Translations under genes and position numbers: made by a program
Notes under the pieces: model-generated
Seen by the model: the letters and a program-made list of their open reading frames with translations, nothing else
What the model was told of the DNA's origin: nothing
The model's database searches: none
Source of the DNA: Candidatus Hydrogenedentota bacterium
GTDB lineage: Bacteria > Hydrogenedentota > Hydrogenedentia > Hydrogenedentales > JAEUWI01
Reading direction: 5' to 3'
Length of the DNA stretch: 40,466 nt
NCBI GenBank assembly: GCA_016791475.1
Contig: JAEUWI010000063.1
Coordinates: forward strand, 1 to 40,466
Part shown: positions 34,401 to 40,466 of the stretch, in pieces
How the letters are laid out: every line of letters begins with the position of its first letter
How positions within the stretch are numbered: position 1 is the first letter of the stretch

Positions 34401-37133
34401 CCGAACCGCCGCGACGGAGACATCGATGGTGTTCGATTTCGTGCCGCTGGCCACCGCCATGCCGAGCATGTCCGGGGCGGGAAAAAGGAAGGCCTTGGTG
34501 CGGCCTGCTACGTTGCGTCCGCCCGGTTCGAAGACTTCGCCGCGCAACGTACCTTCCACCGGGAACGAGATCTCCTTGCCGGGCTGCCACTTGAACGAGA
34601 AGCCAGCGTTGCCGAGTCCGTCCGAGGTGGCCTCGCCAAGGGTGCGCACGTCCCCGTTGTAGGGCGCTTCATTGGTGAAGGTGTAGTCGGGCCACTGCTC
34701 CGGCTTCCAGGGGGCTTTGTCGATGATGACGGCGGCGGAGGTGCGTCGCTCCCGCGCCGGGCCCCCGGAAAGCTGTTCGCCGGTCACCGTGATCGCGTGC
34801 TCCTCCTCCGGGAGCCAGAAGGGGGCCGCCGCAGTGACTTTGACCTCGATGCGGCTGGGCACGAAGTCTTCAATATTGACTTTCTGCGTGGTCAGGGGCA
34901 TATCGGCGCCGGGCACCCAGAGCTCGACGGTATAGGCGCCCGTGAGCCAGTCGCGCGCCGTTTCCAGGTCAAGGGAGCCGCTGCCCCAGGTGGAAAGGGT
35001 GCTGGTGAACTCTTTGGCATTCTCCGTGGAGTCGACCAGGCGCAGTTTCAGCGGCGCGTCTTTGAGGGGCGTGCCATCGGCCTGACGCACGAGCCAGCGG
35101 AGGTGCATCATCTCGCCGGGACGATAGAGATTGCGGTCAAGGTAGAGGAAGGCGTCGTAGCCGGTCGCGGTGAAGGCGGGCATGGTGTCGCTGAAGGCCA
35201 CCGGGTCATCGGTACGCTCGTTCAGTGGCAAAAAGGTGAAATCGTCCGCCGATTCCACAATAACCACGCGGGGCCGACCCAGTTCCGGGTCCCAGCCCTG
35301 GAGTCGTGCGACGCCGTCGGCGCCCGTGGTTACTTCGCCCATGGGCTGGTGCTTGGCGGAGTAGACGGTGACCTTGGCATCGGCCAGGGGCGCGAGGTTC
35401 CAGAGGTTGTGGGTGTAGATCAGCAACTGGTCGTCCTGCCAGTGGGCCAGCACGCCGATATCCGTCCAGACAACGATTTTCGTGTCGTAGTAGTCGTCAC
35501 CCGGCGTGAGCGTGAGGCCGAAAATGCCCTTCTTGCCTTCCGGCATGAAGCCATCCATCGGCAGGGCCGCTTCGACGCGGGCATCGGGCTTTCTCTCAAA
35601 ATCGATAGAGCGGGACGCGATCTTGCGGCTGAGTTCGAACCCGAATGAGCCCGAGGTCTTGCCCGCTTCCATGTAATCCAGGGCTTTTACGAGATTGGAC
35701 GGGAACAACTGGTACAGCGTGACCTCCGCCTTCTCCACATTGCGGGAGTAGACCTTTAACGGGCCCGCGAGCCGACGGGGGAAGTAATAGGGCTCTTCGA
35801 AGGCGAAGCCGGTGCCGGTCTGGCGGGGTGCTGAATCGACATTCCAGGATAGGGGTGAATCGACCGACTGAAGCTCCTGCTGGTCGGTCAGGCCTTCCGC
35901 GATATGGAGGGTGTAGGCCTGTTCCGGGACCCACTCTCCGAGGAGATCGACGCTGCCATATTCCCCGGCCTCGACTTTAAGGTCCTTCACGGCGGGGGTC
36001 ACCGAGAGGTATTTCTCCAAGGCCGAAGCGGACACGGGATTGCTGAAGTAGAGTTGAAGGCGCAGGGGATTGATGCCCCGGGAGCGCCAGTAGTGGCTTT
36101 CAATACGCAGGTTTTCCGACTGCCAGGTGACCGTGCCGTTCTGGGCCTCCTGAGGAATCAGCGGCGAGAGGGATTCAAGCGGGGGCTTGAATTCGTAGCG
36201 CAGAATCTTGCCTTGCTGAGAGGCGCGTTCGAAATCGAAAGCAATGATCCGGGATTCGCCGGATTCACCCGGTTCCAGTGCCATCGGTTCCGTGCTGTTG
36301 CCCGCAAAGAGCTGAAAATGAGAGAGAAGACTGCCGGCCGGGACATCGTGAGACACCGAAACCAGAAGGCGGTCGGTCGTGTCGTCGAGGCGGGTCCATT
36401 CAAACTTGCCCAGTTTGAAGGCATCGGGGGCGTCAAGCTTCAGCGTAGTGGGAGAGGACGTCTGAAACTGTCCCGTGGCGTCGGTCAGACCCTGAGAAAC
36501 TACCGCCGTGAAGGGGGGCAAGGATGTGCTCGGGACGACGGCGATAAACTGGGTCGCCTGATCGCGAAGGGGCAGGTTGAATTCTACCGGGTTGCCACCC
36601 TTGTCCGTGATGCTCAAATGCTGCTGCACTTGTTCCCAGCGGACGGGCATCGTGAAGTCCAGTAAGACGCTCGTGGTGATGGGGCCGACGACGCCATAGC
36701 TGAAGCGCGGTACGGAAAGCACCGCGCTTGCAAAGAGGAGAGGCTGGGCTGGGGGTGAGGGCATTTGTCCCGAGGCGTTGGTCAGGGTCGGCAGAAAGGT
36801 CGCGCGGTAGATGCCCGGAACGGCAATCGTCCCGGGCGCTATTTCCAGCGCGACAACATTGCCCTGCTGCTTCCAGGTCCCCGGTAGTGCGGGCTGCAAC
36901 TGGATCAGCGTAGCGGGGTCGGCGACTTCGGCCAGGGGCTGGTCGAAATAAAACACAATCTTGCGGTCGAAAGCCTCACCCGGAAGGGGATAAGTGCCGA
37001 CCAGCGTCGGCGCGCCGGGTTGGGTGGCGGCGGGCGCTGGCTCCGGCGGGGCCTCCTGGGCCTGGGCGAGCGCGCCCAGCACCAGCAGGTATAGGGAATA
37101 GAAAAGGGGGCGCAATACCGGATGGGTGTTCAT
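31482..37133 (-). CDS. Bacterial alpha-2-macroglobulin family protein with thioester
   Basis: An 1883-residue exported protein. The signal peptide ends near LAQAQ (about residue 26) and has no lipobox Cys. The first 600 residues are beta-sandwich domains (Ig/MG-like). MG2-type sequences follow (YDAFLYLDRNLYRPGEMMHLRWLVR; WLTGAYTVELWVPG), then the alpha-2-macroglobulin core (WSGAITTDATGTATVSMDIPEFSGKVRLVAVATTGDR). The thioester motif YGCVEQTTSR has its reactive Cys at about 1436, within the helical thioester-domain barrel, and C-terminal receptor-like sheets end the protein. Such proteins trap attacking proteases in the periplasm or on the surface. The usual partner, penicillin-binding protein 1C, is not adjacent; the neighbour upstream is a DUF4143 ATPase. 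ATG 37133 is chosen for its signal peptide; 37151 is an alternative. Confidence 0.93.
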   Translation of the reverse strand: MNTHPVLRPLFYSLYLLVLGALAQAQEAPPEPAPAATQPGAPTLVGTYPLPGEAFDRKIVFYFDQPLAEVADPATLIQLQPALPGTWKQQGNVVALEIAPGTIAVPGIYRATFLPTLTNASGQMPSPPAQPLLFASAVLSVPRFSYGVVGPITTSVLLDFTMPVRWEQVQQHLSITDKGGNPVEFNLPLRDQATQFIAVVPSTSLPPFTAVVSQGLTDATGQFQTSSPTTLKLDAPDAFKLGKFEWTRLDDTTDRLLVSVSHDVPAGSLLSHFQLFAGNSTEPMALEPGESGESRIIAFDFERASQQGKILRYEFKPPLESLSPLIPQEAQNGTVTWQSENLRIESHYWRSRGINPLRLQLYFSNPVSASALEKYLSVTPAVKDLKVEAGEYGSVDLLGEWVPEQAYTLHIAEGLTDQQELQSVDSPLSWNVDSAPRQTGTGFAFEEPYYFPRRLAGPLKVYSRNVEKAEVTLYQLFPSNLVKALDYMEAGKTSGSFGFELSRKIASRSIDFERKPDARVEAALPMDGFMPEGKKGIFGLTLTPGDDYYDTKIVVWTDIGVLAHWQDDQLLIYTHNLWNLAPLADAKVTVYSAKHQPMGEVTTGADGVARLQGWDPELGRPRVVIVESADDFTFLPLNERTDDPVAFSDTMPAFTATGYDAFLYLDRNLYRPGEMMHLRWLVRQADGTPLKDAPLKLRLVDSTENAKEFTSTLSTWGSGSLDLETARDWLTGAYTVELWVPGADMPLTTQKVNIEDFVPSRIEVKVTAAAPFWLPEEEHAITVTGEQLSGGPARERRTSAAVIIDKAPWKPEQWPDYTFTNEAPYNGDVRTLGEATSDGLGNAGFSFKWQPGKEISFPVEGTLRGEVFEPGGRNVAGRTKAFLFPAPDMLGMAVASGTKSNTIDVSVAAVRPDGSASALDSALVTLERKQWSYYVRRYSSHNEANWNEGFVTVKTETVPLKEGKGSVTLAYTSDYGNYRVRVHRADSPQFASQSFWSYGGQARVVDGSRPSLIKLVPDKTTYTLGETASVRIESPFDGNAVVVIQGGGIDQAVTVPIANGSGVLTLPLELKHVPNVWLEATVIHPVEPGAPLTYPYASFAMLNVPVADPSKALSINFNSLPEEIRPASKLDVSLTVAGPDGLPVASEVTLALVDEGIHQILQYQNPDPVSWFQRSRKPTYRRAHYYDQVAYDFEAAKIGGDELLRKRIDSTVGENWIKPLALWSGAITTDATGTATVSMDIPEFSGKVRLVAVATTGDRAGSQAANVTIRRQVILRTSLPRFVAPGDTFAVTVSLQNMLQTRASVTLTADASPPLVMAPLKQVAELEGGEERVFTVPVAAGEATGSGKIGWSMDVLNTEGAVVEQYATETALKVQSPSVYQVRSEMAVIPAGESREFENSVFRDNGQLEATLTATPNPLARLRKALDYVVGYPYGCVEQTTSRCLPLFLLGQAAASTGNEMDATQFQQFIQAGIDRLLSMQTRSGGLGYWPGATEASTYGSIYGGHFLALAKQDAAFQVPDEKFDALMRYLRERIPLAPNEGPMSLYNYAYACYVRALAKDETVMAAINSLDALPVPTAARQWLALGAITFTGAADQAQAYLLKNPSAPYMDREQGNSLNSGIRNDAITLMTQMAVKLDPKYVQPQAEKLLRFLEDTPYSTQEAAFVVTALSAYMKSNAGDLSKAHASFLTPDGTSEEKGDFSYKHKHEGPGAKFAVTNSGSTPLYVHFDTAGILVNPDVEAAANGIALKRTMEGKGGPVEPGALKQGENYLLTVEITCDQAYENVILADLLPGGLEIENPRLDGGALAVWKKSDGVIPSFLEMRDDRLVAAFDRLERGTHRFYYAVRAVTSGTFQHPGGNAECMYEVKYNGRTAAGSVTISN

Positions 37134-37274
37134 GGCAACAGGGTGCTCCATTTGTAGGGGGACCGAAAATAACCGCGCTACAATTAAACCACAAATGACG
37201 CAACGTTACGTGGAATTTTTTTGGACGACATTCCGCATGGACGCGACGCGCTTTCGGAGGGCCTCGCAAATGCC

Positions 37275-38489
37275 CTACAGCGCGCTCACGGGAACGATAT
37301 CCACGCTGTCGGTCAGCGGCAGTAACTGGTCCGCGAGACACAGGAGCGCGCCACGCCCGACGGACACGCCGCACTTCCCTAGCGTCTTGAAGCTGCCGAC
37401 CGCCTTCGGCGATGGGTTGGCTGACTTCTTGATTTCGATCGGATAAAGGACGCCATCCTGCTCTATCAGCAGGTCGATTTCCTTTTGTTCTTTGTCCCGA
37501 TAGAACGAGAAGGGCGCATGTCGACCGTTGTGCCAATAACTCTTGAGCAATTCCGTTACGACCCAGGTTTCCAGAATCGCGCCGGAGAGGGCCCCGGCCT
37601 CCAGTGTTTCCGGGCTGGACCACTCGGTCAGATAGGTACACAGTCCGGTATCGAGGAAGTAGAGTTTTGGCGTCTTGACGAGGCGCGACGTGCGGTTGCT
37701 GTGCCAGGGCGGCAACAGATAGACGATCCCCGAAGTCTGCAAGATGGAAAGCCAACGCTTCGCCGTATTTGGCGCGACGTCGGCATCCCGCGCAAGGTCC
37801 GCCATATTCAGCAACTGGGCGGAACGGGCCGCCGCGGCGCGAAGGAAACGGAGAAAGGCCATTTCGTCTCCAACCTGCGCGAGGTCGCGCACGTCTCGCT
37901 GAAGGTAGGATTGCAGATAGGATCGATAGAACAGTTCCTTTTCCATGGCGGGATTCAATGCTACGGCGGGATAGGAGCCACGCCAGATGAGTTGATAGAG
38001 CGCGGAGAGCGTTAGCGCGGCACCGGGATCTTTCGATTCCATCGCGCCCGGAAGGAAGGGCGCAGCGTCCACATCCTTTCCGGTAAGCTCCCGCCGTGAC
38101 AGGCCCAGCAGTTGCATCGTACCTACCCGCCCCGCCAGGGACTCCGACACGCCTTTCATCAGGTGAAACTGTTGCGAGCCCGTGAGCCAGAACAGGCCGG
38201 GCTTTCCCAGTTCGTCTGCCGCCATCTTGATGTGGGGCAGGAGCCCGGGAGCGTACTGGATTTCGTCGATGAGCACCGGTGGCGGAAAACGCTGGACGAA
38301 CAGGGCGGGTTCTTCCTGTGCCAGCCGCAGCAGCAAAGGGTCGTCCAGCGTGACGTAGCGCCGGATCTGTCCGGCGGCGTGTCGCAGCAGCGTGGTTTTG
38401 CCAACCTGCCGGGCGCCGGTGACGAGCACTACCGGAAAGAGCCCGCTGGCCTTGTTCAGGAATGCATCAAGGGATCTTGGGGTGTACAT
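37275..38489 (-). CDS. AAA+ ATPase with C-terminal DUF4143 domain
   Basis: A 404-residue cytoplasmic protein. Walker A GARQVGKT (25-32) and Walker B PVLIDEIQ lie in the N-terminal AAA domain, with sensor-like WLTGSQQF after. A small winged-helix-like segment (LNMADLARDADVAPNTAKRWLSIL) precedes the DUF4143 C-terminal domain. There LYFLDTGLCTYLT and EIDLLIEQDGVLYPIEIKKS recall a PD-(D/E)xK nuclease fold. The family is widespread, patchily distributed and functionally unresolved. ATG 38489 has only a weak ribosome site. The promoter and palindrome described below lie just upstream. It ends 141 bases before the alpha-2-macroglobulin start on the same strand, which may be its own unit. Confidence 0.92.
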   Translation of the reverse strand: MYTPRSLDAFLNKASGLFPVVLVTGARQVGKTTLLRHAAGQIRRYVTLDDPLLLRLAQEEPALFVQRFPPPVLIDEIQYAPGLLPHIKMAADELGKPGLFWLTGSQQFHLMKGVSESLAGRVGTMQLLGLSRRELTGKDVDAAPFLPGAMESKDPGAALTLSALYQLIWRGSYPAVALNPAMEKELFYRSYLQSYLQRDVRDLAQVGDEMAFLRFLRAAAARSAQLLNMADLARDADVAPNTAKRWLSILQTSGIVYLLPPWHSNRTSRLVKTPKLYFLDTGLCTYLTEWSSPETLEAGALSGAILETWVVTELLKSYWHNGRHAPFSFYRDKEQKEIDLLIEQDGVLYPIEIKKSANPSPKAVGSFKTLGKCGVSVGRGALLCLADQLLPLTDSVDIVPVSAL

Positions 38490-38504
38490 AGAATTTCGTC
38501 CAAT

Positions 38505-38521
38505 ATGCAATCTGATTGCAT
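38505..38521. promoter_or_regulatory. 17-bp perfect palindrome, candidate operator of the DUF4143 gene
   Basis: ATGCAATCTGATTGCAT reads as two eight-base arms around one central base. It overlaps the end of the -10 box and the expected transcription start, 16 bases before the start codon, a typical repressor position. Confidence 0.6.
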
Positions 38522-38548
38522 TATAGACGGAAATTGTTGTGGCGTCAA
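38520..38548 (-). promoter_or_regulatory. Near-consensus sigma70-type promoter of the DUF4143 gene
   Basis: On the minus strand TTGACG (38548-38543) and TATAAT (38525-38520) are 17 bases apart: five and six of six consensus matches. It follows directly after the htrA terminator. Confidence 0.8.
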
Positions 38549-38553
38549 TGTAC

Positions 38554-38584
38554 AAAAAAAACGCCCCCGGAATTTCCGGGGGCG
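38554..38584 (-). terminator. Rho-independent terminator of htrA
   Basis: On the minus strand a GC-rich stem (CGCCCCCGGAA with its complement, 38562-38584, tight loop) is followed by eight T residues (38561-38554). It starts 26 bases after the htrA stop. Confidence 0.92.
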
Positions 38585-38610
38585 CTCGATGGGGGCTTGT
38601 TCCGCGAAGT

Positions 38611-40140
38611 CTAACGGTTGATTTTTATCGTCACGTAGCGGGATACGTCCTTCTCACGGACGCGAAGGAGGACGGCGCGCTCGCTGGTGTTTTCTTCCAG
38701 CGCGGCATTGAACTCTTCCACGTTCTTCACGGGCTTGCGGTTCACTTCCTGGACCAGCATGCCTTCGATGAGGCCGGTCAGGGACGCGGGAGAGTTGGGC
38801 GTCACTTCCGTAATCAGGACGCCTTCCATGCCCTCGAAGCCGAAGCGCTCCAGCAGTTCAGGCGTAAGATCCTGCACGGAAATGCCCAGAGAGTCGCTCT
38901 TGCTGACGCCTTTCTCCACGGCGGCGGCGCCGGCTTCGAGATTGTCGGGGCGCGCCGCGACGGTCACGCTCTTGACGATTTTTTCGCCGTTTCGCATGAT
39001 GGTCAATTCGGCGGCCTGTCCGGGGGGGATAATCGACACCCGGCTCTTGAAAGAGTCCGCCGTCTTTACGGGCTGGCCATTCAGGGCGATGATGACGTCC
39101 TCGCGGTGGATGTCCGCTTCGGCGGCGGGTGTGCCTTCAATGACATCGCCCACGAGAACGCCCTGATCCACGCCTTCAAAGAAGTTGGACATTTCAGCGT
39201 CGAAATCCTGAATCTGGACGCCCAGGAACCCACGGGTCACTTTGCCGTTGGCGATTAACTGTTCGGATACATATTTGACCATGTTGATGGGAATGGCGAA
39301 GCCGATACCCATGTAGCCGCCGCTCCGGCTGAGGATGGCGGTGTTCAGACCGACCACCTGGCCGTCCAGGTTGAGCAGCGGGCCGCCCGAGTTTCCGGGG
39401 TTAATGGCGGCGTCGGTCTGAATGAAGTCTGCGATGAGCCCGCCTTCGCGCAGGCCTACATCACTGCGGCCCCGGGCGCTGACGATACCGGCGGTGACGC
39501 TGTGGCTCAGGCCGAAGGGGTTGCCAATGGCCAGTACCCATTCGCCCACCCGCAGGGCGTCGGAGTCGCCCAAGCTGATGGTGGGAAGGTCGGTGGCATC
39601 GATCTTGATCACCGCAATCTCGGTTTCCGCGTCCGTGCCGACGATGGTGGCGTCGAATTCACGCCCATCGTCCAACTGGACGGCAATGTTATCGGCGCCA
39701 TCCACCACGTGGTGGTTCGTGATGATATGGCCATCCGAACTGATAATGAAGCCACTGCCCTGGCCCACGGGAACGGGGGGCGTATTCTCCGGGTCCTCTT
39801 GCGGCGGCGCCTGGCGCAGTTCGGGCGCGGGTTGCCCCGGAATTCCGAAGAAGCGCTCAAAGAAATCGTCCGGAATCTGACCATTCTGTCCAAAGCCCAG
39901 GGCCTGATTGCTGAGCCGCTTTTCATAGCGGATAAAAACCACGGCGGGCGAGGTCTTGTCGGTGATATCGGCGAAGGCATTACCGAGGTTTTTCAGCGCG
40001 GCGATGGGGTCCTGGGCAGGTGCTGGCGCGTCCTGGGCGAAGGCCAAGTGGGGCTGGGCCAGCAGTACAGCGGCGGCAAGCGCCAGCGCGGCGCGACGCG
40101 CAAGGGCGGGCGTTCTGGTCCAGAATGGGGCAATCAACAT
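38611..40140 (-). CDS. htrA: HtrA/DegP-type periplasmic serine protease with two PDZ domains
   Basis: A 509-residue exported protease. Signal peptide: residues 1 to about 36 (ending AFAQ). The trypsin-like domain holds H144 (ITNHHVVDGADN) and S251 (NPGNSGGPLL). The position usually taken by catalytic Asp, in the motif TDIAV/TDLAL, reads TEIAV here with E174, an unusual substitution. PDZ1 is at about 295-395 (GFLGVQIQDFD, QGVLVGDVIEGTPAAEA) and PDZ2 at about 420-500 (LGISVQDLTPELLERF, GVLITEVTPNSPASLTGL). Its role would be degrading or refolding misfolded envelope proteins. The start is set by AAAGGAGA six bases before ATG 40140. A clear terminator follows the gene. Confidence 0.95.
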   Translation of the reverse strand: MLIAPFWTRTPALARRAALALAAAVLLAQPHLAFAQDAPAPAQDPIAALKNLGNAFADITDKTSPAVVFIRYEKRLSNQALGFGQNGQIPDDFFERFFGIPGQPAPELRQAPPQEDPENTPPVPVGQGSGFIISSDGHIITNHHVVDGADNIAVQLDDGREFDATIVGTDAETEIAVIKIDATDLPTISLGDSDALRVGEWVLAIGNPFGLSHSVTAGIVSARGRSDVGLREGGLIADFIQTDAAINPGNSGGPLLNLDGQVVGLNTAILSRSGGYMGIGFAIPINMVKYVSEQLIANGKVTRGFLGVQIQDFDAEMSNFFEGVDQGVLVGDVIEGTPAAEADIHREDVIIALNGQPVKTADSFKSRVSIIPPGQAAELTIMRNGEKIVKSVTVAARPDNLEAGAAAVEKGVSKSDSLGISVQDLTPELLERFGFEGMEGVLITEVTPNSPASLTGLIEGMLVQEVNRKPVKNVEEFNAALEENTSERAVLLRVREKDVSRYVTIKINR

Positions 40141-40196
40141 GTAAGTCTCCTTTGAAGTCACGCATGCCTTCGGCGGCCGGGCCGACCACCTGCTTC

Positions 40197-40205
40197 GTTA
40201 TATCA
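40197..40205 (-). promoter_or_regulatory. Extended -10 element upstream of htrA
   Basis: TGATATAAC on the minus strand, 57 bases before the htrA start, fits an extended -10 (TGN plus TATAAC). No good -35 is seen. Confidence 0.35.
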
Positions 40206-40310
40206 CACCGGGCGGCGTTTTTGATACGCCTTGAGCGCGGCGGGTCCGCCTCGTGCCGCTCCAGCGTAGTCCGTATAGATTCTCAGGAGAACGTCTTTCA
40301 TACCAGCGCA

Positions 40311-40404
40311 GTTGACAGTTGACAGCGAGGAGGGGATGGGTCTTATGGGTCTTATGGGTCTTATGGGTCTTATGGGTCTTATGGGGTCGCTGTCAACTGT
40401 CAAC
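40311..40404. repeat. Inverted arms enclosing a 9-mer tandem array
   Basis: GTTGACAGTTGACAGCGA (40311-40328) and its exact reverse complement (40387-40404) flank five copies of the nine-base unit ATGGGTCTT (40336-40380) and a partial sixth. The DNA could form an 18-bp stem. No gene is recognised in 40141-40466. Confidence 0.85.
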
Positions 40405-40466
40405 TGTCAACTGTCAACTGTCAACTGTCAACTGTCAACTGTCAACTGTCAACTGTCAACTGTCAA
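40390..40466. repeat. Heptamer tandem array at the window end
   Basis: Eleven uninterrupted copies of CTGTCAA (77 bases) run up to the last base. The array overlaps the right inverted arm, which contains its first two units. The window probably ends inside the array, so the real copy number may be larger. Confidence 0.9.

Noticed and set aside
33582-35648. Open frame of 688 codons on the plus strand
   Set aside because: Antisense to the alpha-2-macroglobulin gene and compositionally shadow-like.
40203-40301. Small 32-codon frame before htrA
   Set aside because: No ribosome site, no similarity, and it covers the likely htrA promoter.
40336-40466. CRISPR-like array at the window end
   Set aside because: Units are 7 and 9 bases without spacers; this is a tandem repeat, not a CRISPR.

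Overview
The window is about 40 kb of GC-rich bacterial chromosome, roughly 60-65% G+C by eye. It carries some 27 protein genes and no recognisable rRNA, tRNA, CRISPR array, transposase or phage gene. The mix suggests an uncultured environmental bacterium of the PVC/Planctomycetes-like or Hydrogenedentota type, probably a metagenome-assembled contig. Pointers to this are secreted glycan-active enzymes, Gfo/Idh, PhyH and neutral-ceramidase families, a bacterial alpha-2-macroglobulin, an HgcAB-associated-type protein with ArsM, and long GC-rich intergenic hairpins and repeats. That placement is inferred from gene families only. The left edge cuts into a gene and the right edge stops inside a tandem repeat, as assembly ends often do.

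Layout, left to right. (1) 1-5.3 kb: a Gfo/Idh/MocA C-terminal fragment and a secreted GH29-like hydrolase on the plus strand. On the minus strand follow an Old Yellow Enzyme reductase, a PhyH dioxygenase behind an orphan HicB-like antitoxin, and a VTT membrane protein behind surE. (2) 5.6-8.0 kb: a lone receiver protein, then an inositol-monophosphatase-family protein with a long histone-H1-like Lys/Ala/Pro tail. (3) 8.2-13.1 kb: a MacB-type export set (ATPase, FtsX-like permease, HlyD-like adaptor) interrupted by a 286-bp nested palindromic repeat. (4) 13.4-19.1 kb, minus: a secreted GH20-like protein that seems to lack the catalytic Asp-Glu pair, then the overlapping xseA-xseB-ispA operon. 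XseB has a long acidic tail ending in EEDLLF. (5) 19.1-24.6 kb, plus: a Cys-rich AbrB-fold protein with arsM under a clear promoter with a palindrome over its -10, then a periplasmic binding protein coupled to a hybrid histidine kinase. (6) 24.6-28.1 kb, minus: two tandem neutral-ceramidase-like enzymes and an SGNH hydrolase. (7) 28.7-31.1 kb: a large secreted protein resembling glycoside hydrolases. (8) 31.5-40.1 kb, minus: alpha-2-macroglobulin, a DUF4143 AAA ATPase with a near-consensus promoter and a 17-bp palindrome, and an HtrA/DegP protease. The last 150 bases hold two short tandem arrays.

How it fits together: much of the content acts in the envelope or outside the cell (glycan- and lipid-active enzymes, efflux, protease trap, HtrA quality control, sensing through a binding protein). 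The rest is housekeeping (SurE, exonuclease VII, prenyl synthase) or arsenic detoxification. The observations most worth testing are the H1-tailed phosphatase, the XseB tail, the arsM operon control region, the binding protein/kinase pair with its 12-G tract, the DUF4143 promoter/operator, and the GH20-like protein without its catalytic pair.
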